This document shows positions 1-5,554 of a stretch of 5,554 nucleotides of DNA, one piece after another. Within the stretch, counting starts at the first letter, position 1, and each line of letters opens with the position of its first letter. The notes beneath the pieces are model-generated. The model made no database searches and was not told the origin of the DNA. It saw only the letters and a program-made list of their open reading frames with translations. The position numbers and the translations under genes were made by a program. This stretch comes from Saprospirales bacterium (GTDB lineage: Bacteria > Bacteroidota > Bacteroidia > Chitinophagales > Saprospiraceae): positions 13,854-19,407 of the forward strand of contig DLXL01000363.1 in NCBI GenBank assembly GCA_003448025.1. The letters are read 5' to 3'.

Positions 1-2526
1 GGCCTCGATGGCTTCGCCGGTGGTGTAGCCCTGGGCGGGCACCCCGCGGATGGCCGAAGAGGTGTACAGGTTGAAACGTGTGATCTCGTTCGGGCCCTGC
101 GTTTTGCGCATGGTGGCAAAAGCAGAATAGGGCACCATTTCTTCCCGGTCGTTTTTCACGTACAGGTTCAAAATATCAGAGGGCAAGCGACGGTATTCCG
201 GACCGGCCTGGGTATACACTTTGTAGAAGGCATTGAAGCGGGTGAAACCCTGTTCGTAGGTACTGCCGATCAGAATATTCAGGTTTTCCATGGCCGTATG
301 GATGGAAACGCCTTTCTGCATGGCCTTTTCGTTGTCGATCTGAATCTCGTATTGCGGATAGTTGGCCGCATAAAAAGTAAACAGGCCCGACAACTCCTTG
401 CGTTTTTTCAGGGCATCCATAAAGGCGATGTTCACCCGGTCGAGTTCCTGGTAATCCACGGTACTGCTTTTATCCAGCAAACGCAGGGAGAAACCATCAG
501 AAGAGCCATAGCCCGGCACGGCCGGCGGCTCGAAGTATTCCACTACAGCGCCCAGGTCTTTGGTTTTTTCCTCCAGTTCTTCAATCACTTCCTTGGCCGA
601 ATGGTGACGGTGTTCCCAGTCTTTGAGGTTGATCAAACAGGTGCCGGCATTGGAACCGCGGCCCTCTGTGAGGATCTCATAACCGGCCAAAGAGGTAACG
701 GATTGAATGTCTTCGATCTCCTCGGCAATTTTCTGCAGCTGTCTGGACACCTCGTTGGTGCGTTCCAGCGTACTGCCCGGAGGGGTTTGCACGATGGCAT
801 AGATCTGCCCCTGGTCTTCGTTGGGAATAAAGCCTGTGGGCAGGGATTCGTTGATCTTGAAGATGCCCAGACCAAAAGCGAATAACATACCGTAGGTGAT
901 CAAACGCCTGTCCACAATCAGGCGCATCAATCCGGTGTACTTGTAGGTGACGCGCTCAAAAATCCGGTTGAACCACAGAATAAACCGGTCAATAGGCGTC
1001 ATTTTTCGAATTTTGCCGTTGTGCGGGTTTTTCAGGATCATGGCGCACAACACCGGCGTGAGCGTGAGTGCCACCACCCCCGACAGGATGATGGAGCTGG
1101 CCATGGTGATGGAGAACTGACGGTAGAATACGCCCACCGGACCGGTCATGAATGCAATGGGCACGAATACCGCCGTCATGATCAGGGTAATGGCAATTAC
1201 CGCCCCGCTGATCTCGCCCAACACCTTTTGCACCGCCTGATAGGGCGATATGTGTTCCTGTTCCATCTTGGCGTGCACGGCCTCCACCACCACAATGGCA
1301 TTATCCACCACAATACCGATGGCGAGCACGAGTGCGAACAGGGTGATCAGGTTGATGGTGAGGCCGAACATCTGCATAAATACAAAGGCCCCTACCAGCG
1401 ACACCGGCACGGCAATAATGGGAATAAGCGTAGAACGCCAGTCGCCCAGGAACAGGAACACCACCAGCGCCACCAGCACAAAGGCCTCCGCCAGGGTGTG
1501 CATTACCTTGTCGATGGAAGCATCCACGAACTTGGATACATCGTAGTTGATCTCGAGTTCCATACCCGGAGGGAAGTCTTTTTTAAGTTCCTCCAGTTTT
1601 TCCTTGGATTTGGCAATCACCTCGCTGGCATTGGTACCGAAGTTCTGTTTCAAGACAATGGAAGCAGAGGCATAACCGTCCTTGTTGGAATAGATATCGA
1701 AAAATTCGCTGCCCAGTTCCACTTCTGCCAGGTCTTTCAAGCGAAGGATCTCCCCTTCCGGATTGGCCCGAACGATGATATTTTCGTATTCCTCTGGTTT
1801 GTTGAAACGGCCTTTATAAGAAAGGGTGAATTCCAGGGATTGCGCCTGTTTGCCGGATGCCTGCCCCAAACGACCCGGACGACCGATGATGCTTTGCTCC
1901 TCCATGGCTTTCATCACTTCTTCGGTGGAAACGTTGTACGCGCGCATACGGTCGGGCTTGAGCCAAACGCGCATGGCGTAGGTGCGGCTGCCCAGGATTT
2001 GGGCGCGACCCATACCCTTGATCCGTTGCAGTTCCGGGATAATGTGTACGCTGGCGTAGTTGTACAGGAACTTTTCATCGGCGTTTTTGTCCGTGCTGTA
2101 CAGGTTCACGTACATCAACATACTGGGCTGGATGGGCGTGATGATGATCCCTTCCCGCTGCACCAGGGGCGGAAGGTTGTTCATGATGGCGTCCACCCTG
2201 GTTTTTACGTTCACTACCGCCGCGTTGGGGTCGGTACCCGGTTCGAAGACGATCTGAATGGTCGCCTCGCCCGCACTGGTGGCATCGGAGGTGAGGTAGA
2301 GCATACCCTGAACGCCGTTGATGGCGCGTTCCAGTGGGATGAGGGTAGATTCAACGAGTACCTGCGCACTTGCGCCCGGGTACGCGATGAATATGTTCAC
2401 GCGCGGCGGCGTGATGTCCGGAAATTGAGAAATCGGCCTTGTCTTGATGGCCAGAAGGCCCAGAAAAACCACTGCCAGCGAGATGGAAATGGCAAGAACC
2501 GGCCGTTGTATGAATTTACTAAACAT
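1..2526 (-). CDS. RND efflux pump inner-membrane subunit, AcrB/HAE1 type (3' end beyond window)
   Basis: This is the proton-driven inner-membrane transporter of a tripartite efflux pump, which takes drugs or other amphipathic compounds from the periplasm or membrane and passes them to an outer-membrane channel. I translated the frame from the ATG at 2526 to the left edge: 842 codons, no stop or frameshift, against about 1,040 for the family. The N-terminus MFSKFIQRPVLAI is typical, followed by TM1. The porter region spans about residues 40-330, TM2-TM4 lie at about 343-414 and TM5-TM6 at about 443-498. The family motif GFIPNEDQG is at 565-573, and GRGSNAG then INLKDW at 622-637 match the AcrB switch-loop region. 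TM4 reads VVDNAIVVVE: Asp408 matches AcrB Asp407, but Asn409 stands where AcrB has Asp408. The missing part should contain TM8-TM12, including the lysine of the proton relay. HAE1 fits better than a CzcA/CusA metal pump; the substrate cannot be told. The start lies 27 bases after the adaptor stop, with a weak A-rich leader and no clear Shine-Dalgarno. Confidence 0.96.
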   Translation of the reverse strand, partial: MFSKFIQRPVLAISISLAVVFLGLLAIKTRPISQFPDITPPRVNIFIAYPGASAQVLVESTLIPLERAINGVQGMLYLTSDATSAGEATIQIVFEPGTDPNAAVVNVKTRVDAIMNNLPPLVQREGIIITPIQPSMLMYVNLYSTDKNADEKFLYNYASVHIIPELQRIKGMGRAQILGSRTYAMRVWLKPDRMRAYNVSTEEVMKAMEEQSIIGRPGRLGQASGKQAQSLEFTLSYKGRFNKPEEYENIIVRANPEGEILRLKDLAEVELGSEFFDIYSNKDGYASASIVLKQNFGTNASEVIAKSKEKLEELKKDFPPGMELEINYDVSKFVDASIDKVMHTLAEAFVLVALVVFLFLGDWRSTLIPIIAVPVSLVGAFVFMQMFGLTINLITLFALVLAIGIVVDNAIVVVEAVHAKMEQEHISPYQAVQKVLGEISGAVIAITLIMTAVFVPIAFMTGPVGVFYRQFSITMASSIILSGVVALTLTPVLCAMILKNPHNGKIRKMTPIDRFILWFNRIFERVTYKYTGLMRLIVDRRLITYGMLFAFGLGIFKINESLPTGFIPNEDQGQIYAIVQTPPGSTLERTNEVSRQLQKIAEEIEDIQSVTSLAGYEILTEGRGSNAGTCLINLKDWEHRHHSAKEVIEELEEKTKDLGAVVEYFEPPAVPGYGSSDGFSLRLLDKSSTVDYQELDRVNIAFMDALKKRKELSGLFTFYAANYPQYEIQIDNEKAMQKGVSIHTAMENLNILIGSTYEQGFTRFNAFYKVYTQAGPEYRRLPSDILNLYVKNDREEMVPYSAFATMRKTQGPNEITRFNLYTSSAIRGVPAQGYTTGEAIEA

Positions 2527-2553
2527 GGTAAATTTTTTAGAGGTTCTTGCGGA

Positions 2554-3639
2554 TTATTCCGCCCGCAGGTTTTGCATCTCCTGCACTACTGAGTAGAATG
2601 GCTTCTGCTCGAATTTGATCACATCGCCGTTTTTTACTTTGCGGATGCCTTCTACCAGAATTTTTTCTGTTGGCGTTAAACCGGCAGACACCGCGTAGAT
2701 GTGTGGCATTTCATGGGCAACGGCAATCTCCCGGGCGTTGATTTTGCCGGTTTCATCTACCACGTACACGAATTTTTTATCGAGGATTTCGTAGGTGGCC
2801 GATTGTGGCACCAGGGTAGCATTTTTTACAGGAACCGGCATCAGGATCTTACCCGTTTCGCCGTGGCGCAGGAGTCCTTTAACATTGGGAAAAGTGGCTC
2901 GGAAAGCTATGTTGCCTGTTTCGTTGTTGAAATCGCCTTCGATGGTTTCGATCACGCCTTCTTCATCGAAGATCTCGTTGTTGGCGAGCTGTAGTTTCAC
3001 TTTTGGTGCTTTACCAGATTGTGCTTTTTTGGCGTAGGTGATGTATTCTGCCTCCGGCACATTGAAATACACCCAGAGTTTGCTGTTGTCGGAAAGGGTA
3101 GTGAGCAGTTCTCCTTCATCGAGCAGACTGCCCTTTCGGATGTCGTTGAAACGGCCTACAATGCCATCGAACGGCGCGCGGATTTCGGTGAAGCCCAGGT
3201 GTGCCTTGGCCAGTTCGTATTCGGATTTTACTTTTTGCAGTTTGGCGTTGGCCAGGGCCAGCTCGTTTTTGGAAACGATGTTGCTATCCGCCAGTGCTTT
3301 GGTATTTTGGTATTCAATTTCGGTAAAATTGAGTTCGGCCTGAGCCTTCTGGGCTTCAGCCTGATACACAATAGGCATGATCTGAAACAACAGTTGTCCT
3401 TTTCTGACAAGTTGTCCTTCATCTACATAGATATGCTGCAGATACCCTTTTTCCAGCGCACGCAGTTCAATATGCTGGATGGATCGGATCTGACAAACGT
3501 AATCGCTCAACAACACCGTGTCTTTTTGAATGGGATTGGTGACAACGAAAATGGATTCTTCATGATGGGTGGGATGTTCCTGCTTGCAGTGGACTAAAAT
3601 GATGGCCAAAAGAGGCAGGGTAAACCTGATAAACTTCAT
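2554..3639 (-). CDS. RND efflux periplasmic adaptor (membrane fusion protein), lipoprotein
   Basis: This is a complete 361-residue AcrA/MexA-like adaptor that links the inner-membrane pump to an outer-membrane channel. The N-terminus is a lipoprotein signal: a hydrophobic stretch at residues 6-17, then Cys18 in the context LVHC, a relaxed lipobox. This predicts anchoring to a membrane by a lipidated Cys18. The first half of the lipoyl-like domain is at about 58-90 (GYLQHIYVDEGQLVRKG). A charged, Ala/Lys/Glu-rich alpha-hairpin follows at about 91-149, and the second lipoyl half, with the hallmark IRAPFDGIVG, at 153-162. The beta-barrel is at about 186-265 (LWVYFNVPE; FRATFPN) and the membrane-proximal domain at about 266-345, ending in VEGIRKVKNGDVIK. 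The ATG at 3639 is chosen because it places the signal sequence at the N-terminus. The stop is 27 bases before the pump gene, so the two are surely cotranscribed. No clean TAnnTTTG promoter lies directly upstream, which suggests transcription from further up. Confidence 0.95.
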   Translation of the reverse strand: MKFIRFTLPLLAIILVHCKQEHPTHHEESIFVVTNPIQKDTVLLSDYVCQIRSIQHIELRALEKGYLQHIYVDEGQLVRKGQLLFQIMPIVYQAEAQKAQAELNFTEIEYQNTKALADSNIVSKNELALANAKLQKVKSEYELAKAHLGFTEIRAPFDGIVGRFNDIRKGSLLDEGELLTTLSDNSKLWVYFNVPEAEYITYAKKAQSGKAPKVKLQLANNEIFDEEGVIETIEGDFNNETGNIAFRATFPNVKGLLRHGETGKILMPVPVKNATLVPQSATYEILDKKFVYVVDETGKINAREIAVAHEMPHIYAVSAGLTPTEKILVEGIRKVKNGDVIKFEQKPFYSVVQEMQNLRAE

Positions 3640-3873
3640 CTTGGATAGTATTTATGATAAGTGGTTGGATGGCGGTAGAAGCCGGCGGATAAAAGGAGCC
3701 GGGCCTGGCACAGGGATCAAAAGCCTTTTACGCAGGGAGTTGTATGGCAACTCTCCGGCAAACTGAGCCAGATGCGGATGGTGGGAATCCCGGTTGGAGG
3801 ATAGATAAATGGACTGCGGGGGTGACTGACCGTCAACCCGACACTACGGCACTATCCCTTGGCAGGGAGCAGC
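3640..3873 (-). other. Intergenic gap before the adaptor gene, with several small hairpins
   Basis: These 234 bases separate the stop of the small exported protein from the adaptor start. I see no convincing gene and no exact TAnnTTTG promoter element. The nearest match, TCAGTTTG in minus-strand reading near 3760, has one mismatch and no -33 partner. Inverted repeats seen directly are: TCCCT/AGGGA with a 4-base loop at 3855-3868; a hairpin at 3817-3840 pairing CGGG with CCCG and TGAC with GTCA around one mismatch and a bulge; GAGTTG/CAACTC with a 5-base loop at 3737-3753, extendable by two G-C pairs past a bulge to 3735-3756; AAAAG/CTTTT at 3719-3729; and CCGGC/GCCGG at 3682-3702. None is followed by a T-tract on the minus strand, so none is a standard intrinsic terminator. 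The gap may be an mRNA leader, a processing site or simply spacer; I cannot assign it to a known RNA family. Confidence 0.4.
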
Positions 3874-4260
3874 TCAGGACAAGTAACCCTGATAGGAATG
3901 GAAAAGGATAAACATGGCAGGCGCATGAAAGGAGTTGAGCAGGTTGACCTGCGACTGCCGGATGGATGCGGACTGACCAATGCAGCCGGCGAAACATGAA
4001 TGGAATTCGGCAAATGCGCTGCCAAAGAAGGGCTGACACCCCGAAGGAAGATGGTCGCCGCCGGGGCCAAAGCCCGAGCCGGATAGATCTTCCGGGCCGC
4101 ATGATTCATCGGCCGGTTCTGTTTCTGCTTCCAGCACTTGCTCGATGCTGCACAACTGGCCAGGCAACGGAGCCTCCCCACTCATCCGGGCAAGGGCGTT
4201 CGAACCGAACATGCCGGTGAACAGAAGAACAAAGAGGGATTGTAAGAGCAGGCGGTTCAT
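3874..4260 (-). CDS. Small exported cysteine-containing protein of unknown function
   Basis: I do not recognise this 128-residue product. Residues 1-24 look like a Sec signal peptide: an Asn-Arg start, a hydrophobic core (LLLQSLFVLLFTG), and a likely cleavage site after Ala24 in the context NALA. The mature part is about 104 residues with five cysteines (37, 54, 75, 89 and 93), an acidic stretch at about 40-58, a Gly/Ser/Pro-rich stretch at about 60-74, and a C-terminal part containing HAPAMFILFHSYQGYL. The gene is supported by the signal peptide and by an exact TAnnTTTG -7 element ending 22 bases before the ATG. Two other minus-strand reading frames overlap this stretch but lack these features. 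Its position ahead of the adaptor and pump genes suggests it is the first gene of the efflux operon, perhaps a periplasmic accessory or sensor protein; that role is inference only. Its mature sequence shows no domain I can name. Confidence 0.6.
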   Translation of the reverse strand: MNRLLLQSLFVLLFTGMFGSNALARMSGEAPLPGQLCSIEQVLEAETEPADESCGPEDLSGSGFGPGGDHLPSGCQPFFGSAFAEFHSCFAGCIGQSASIRQSQVNLLNSFHAPAMFILFHSYQGYLS

Positions 4261-4282
4261 GTAGCTATACAGAAACAGGGTG

Positions 4283-4290
4283 CAAAAGTA
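4283..4290 (-). promoter_or_regulatory. Bacteroidota-type -7 promoter element before the small exported protein
   Basis: Read on the minus strand the bases are TACTTTTG, an exact match to the TAnnTTTG -7 consensus known for the primary sigma factor of Bacteroidota. The element ends 22 bases upstream of the ATG at 4260, predicting a short leader of roughly 15-20 bases. No clear TTTG -33 box is present at the usual spacing, only the weak TTCTTATG around 4310. That would fit a promoter needing an activator, but it may simply be a weak match. It is the best promoter candidate for the small-protein, adaptor and pump genes. Confidence 0.55.
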
Positions 4291-4320
4291 TCACCTTATC
4301 CATCTGATAGCATAAGAAGG

Positions 4321-4352
4321 GGTAATATAACCTTTTGTTAATGGGACCATTA
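4321..4352. promoter_or_regulatory. Two adjacent dyad-symmetric sites, candidate operators
   Basis: Two inverted repeats lie next to each other just upstream of the -7 element. At 4339-4352 is TAATGG-GA-CCATTA, a perfect 6+2+6 dyad. At 4321-4332 is GGTAATATAACC, symmetric except for two positions (GGT-n-ATAT-n-ACC). Counted from the expected start of transcription they fall at about -45 to -75, where activators or repressors often bind. They could serve a regulator of the efflux genes, but no regulator gene with a DNA-binding domain is visible in the window. Short dyads also occur by chance in AT-rich spacers. Confidence 0.3.
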
Positions 4353-4440
4353 TGGCGATTACGTTGGACCGTTTTTACGAAGATCAATTTTGTTGGGGAA
4401 TGTGCACAGCCAACCCAATATCCCGCTTCTAGTGGTGAAC

Positions 4441-4469
4441 CAACCTAGTTCCTAAAAAACTAAAGGTTG
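4441..4469 (-). terminator. Imperfect hairpin downstream of the sensor kinase, possible terminator
   Basis: Read on the minus strand, CAACCT pairs with AGGTTG and AGTT with AACT, separated by a 2-base TT bulge, with loop TTTTAGG: about 10 base pairs in all. It begins about 58 bases after the kinase stop, a sensible place for transcript ending. It lacks a T-tract on its 3' side on the minus strand (GTTCACC follows), so it is not a standard Rho-independent terminator. It could be a weak terminator, a 3'-end stabilising hairpin or chance. Confidence 0.25.
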
Positions 4470-4527
4470 CTTTTGGCGCCTGATTTCGTTGTTTATCGCA
4501 TATTATGGCCATGATAATGCATTCATA

Positions 4528-5554
4528 TTAATCCAAATTTTCCCGCATTCCCTTACTCAATGCTTCCAGCTCCGCAAAGCTTACCCCCTGCCGGCTTCCC
4601 TGTTCGATCCTAAGCATAATTGTAACAGCTTTGTGCAAACCAACAAACTCCAACTGAGGTCGGAAACCGTGAGCCACTCGATAGATAGCTTCCCGGTCTG
4701 CTCGGACCAGCGCTTCCTTTAGTCTATTGATTTCAATAGGGTATTGGGCTTCAAATTTATCCAGAAAATACTGCATCTGCACTTCATCGCCGTCACAGAA
4801 ATCTTCCAGAAAACGAAGGTCATAATCCGGATAACGTGACCTGATATTTTGCTGAGACGCTTTTTCTGAGGGGGTCGCCTGTTTGGAATCATGTTCCTGA
4901 AGATTCAGTACAGATTCAATGATACGCGCTAATTGGGCCGGTTTAAATGGTTTTCCCAGGTGCCGGTTCATGCCGGCATGTAGCGCATGGTCAATTTCTT
5001 CGGGCGTAGCCGATGCCGTAAGCGCGATGATGGGAATCTCATTGGAAAGGTTTTTTCGAATGAACCTGGTGGCTTCCAGACCGCTCATTTCCGGCATTTG
5101 CATATCCATCAGAATGAGGTCGAAGGATTGCTGTTTCAGCCAATCCAACACTTCCTTACCATTGACAGCTTCCTTGATTTCCGCGTTTTCAAAATGACGC
5201 AACAGGGCTTCAGTGGCAATTTCGCGATTGAGCGCGTTGTCGTCGGCCAGCAGTACGCGGAGTTTTTGGGCAAAAAACAAGGATTCCGCCGCTGGTTTCT
5301 GTTCCAGGGCTGCCACATCCGCCGGGGGAAACTCGATAGTAAAGGAAAACACCGTGCCTTTACCCGACTCACTCTCCACCTGAATATCCGAACCGTGCAG
5401 TTGCACCAATTCACGGGCAATACTCAAGCCCAGACCTGTACCGCCAAAACGCGCGGAGGTATCCTCTGAGGCTTGCAGAAAGCTTTCGAAAATGCTGCTC
5501 AGTTTGAAGGCCGGAATACCTATACCGGTGTCGGTAACTGTAAACTGCAGCGCA
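4528..5554 (-). CDS. Hybrid sensor histidine kinase, C-terminal part: ATPase end, receiver, Hpt (5' end beyond window)
   Basis: The open frame runs off the right edge; 341 codons are visible. Numbering from the first visible codon, residues 8-14 are DTGIGIP (G1 box), about 21-36 the F-box region (IFESFLQASEDTSARF), and 37-43 GGTGLGL (G2 box), the end of a HATPase_c domain. After a short linker a receiver domain starts at about 98: acidic pair Asp104-Asp105, phospho-acceptor Asp150 in LMDMQMPEMSG, Thr179 and Lys201 (GKPF), all conserved. A linker at about 217-238 leads to an Hpt domain with phospho-acceptor His295 in VAHGFRPQLEFVGL. So the protein should autophosphorylate on a histidine outside the window, pass phosphate to Asp150 and then to or from His295, and on to a separate response regulator. 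No DNA-binding domain follows, so its output partner is elsewhere. The sensory and dimerisation regions are not visible. It has the same direction as the efflux genes, but a 267-base gap with its own promoter element makes it a separate unit. Confidence 0.95.
   Translation of the reverse strand, partial: ALQFTVTDTGIGIPAFKLSSIFESFLQASEDTSARFGGTGLGLSIARELVQLHGSDIQVESESGKGTVFSFTIEFPPADVAALEQKPAAESLFFAQKLRVLLADDNALNREIATEALLRHFENAEIKEAVNGKEVLDWLKQQSFDLILMDMQMPEMSGLEATRFIRKNLSNEIPIIALTASATPEEIDHALHAGMNRHLGKPFKPAQLARIIESVLNLQEHDSKQATPSEKASQQNIRSRYPDYDLRFLEDFCDGDEVQMQYFLDKFEAQYPIEINRLKEALVRADREAIYRVAHGFRPQLEFVGLHKAVTIMLRIEQGSRQGVSFAELEALSKGMRENLD

Larger units (their letters stand above)
4261..4527. 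other. Intergenic regulatory region between sensor kinase and small exported protein
   Basis: This spacer of 267 bases has no supported gene on either strand. It is visibly more AT-rich than its neighbours in parts and contains the -7 element, the two dyads and the hairpin listed separately. An ATGGCCAT palindrome at 4505-4512 lies just after the kinase stop. I saw no tRNA, repeat array or known riboswitch. Confidence 0.5.

Noticed and set aside
298..885. Plus-strand open frame of 195 codons
   Set aside because: Also antisense to the pump gene and without domains; the minus-strand frame continues unbroken across it.
1021..2592. Long plus-strand open frame of 523 codons
   Set aside because: It lies antisense to the RND pump gene, whose protein has clear family motifs throughout. 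The plus-strand product is His/Arg/Gly-rich with no recognisable domain, as expected when a gene of moderate to high GC content is read backwards.
3019..3597. Plus-strand open frame of 192 codons
   Set aside because: Antisense to the adaptor gene, whose lipoyl, hairpin and barrel motifs span the same bases.
3759..3880. Plus-strand text faintly like a cobalamin riboswitch or group II intron end (GAGCC, GATGCGG, GGTGGGAATCC, CAGGAC)
   Set aside because: The conserved elements do not occur in the right order or spacing, and the plus strand has no gene downstream in the right direction for a riboswitch. No reverse transcriptase remnant or domain V hairpin is present.
3966..4220. Plus-strand 84-codon frame and two minus-strand frames of 89 and 109 codons in the same area
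   Set aside because: They overlap the 128-codon frame, which alone has a signal peptide and a promoter element at the right distance. Their products are Arg/Ser/Pro-rich without recognisable features.
5425..5427. A TTG codon as the start of a short 299-residue receiver-Hpt protein
   Set aside because: The same frame continues upstream with the G1, F and G2 boxes of a histidine kinase ATPase domain, so this codon is internal to a larger gene.
4987..5469. Plus-strand open frame of 160 codons
   Set aside because: Antisense to the sensor kinase, whose catalytic boxes and receiver residues are all intact in the minus-strand frame.

Overview
The window looks like a piece of a Bacteroidota chromosome, possibly Chitinophagaceae-like; this is inference from style, not a database match. 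The reasons are a TAnnTTTG-type -7 promoter element, weak or absent Shine-Dalgarno sequences, a lipoprotein-type RND adaptor with a relaxed lipobox, and a histidine phosphotransfer motif of the H-x-F-R-P type. All four supported genes lie on the minus strand, so the window reads biologically from right to left.

Region by region along the minus strand: (1) 5554-4528 is the C-terminal part of a hybrid sensor histidine kinase, holding the end of the ATPase domain, a receiver domain and a terminal Hpt domain. (2) 4527-4261 is intergenic. It holds an imperfect hairpin without a T-tract, two adjacent dyad-symmetric sites and an exact TAnnTTTG -7 element just before the next gene. (3) 4260-3874 encodes a 128-residue exported protein with five cysteines that I do not recognise. 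(4) 3873-3640 is a 234-base gap with several small hairpins and no convincing promoter. (5) 3639-2554 encodes a complete lipid-anchored periplasmic adaptor (membrane fusion protein) of an RND efflux pump. (6) 2526 to beyond position 1 encodes the inner-membrane RND pump of the AcrB/HAE1 type; its frame is intact for 842 codons and about the last fifth is outside the window.

The adaptor and pump are 27 bases apart and almost certainly form one transcription unit. The small exported protein is probably its first gene, because the only good promoter element seen is in front of it. An outer-membrane TolC-type partner would be expected beyond the left edge but is not visible. The sensor kinase could regulate the pump, but this rests only on adjacency. 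No mobile element, CRISPR array, tRNA or rRNA was seen. The window is mostly ordinary efflux and signalling genes. The less explained parts are the small exported protein, the structured gap behind it, and an Asp-to-Asn change at a proton-relay position of the pump.
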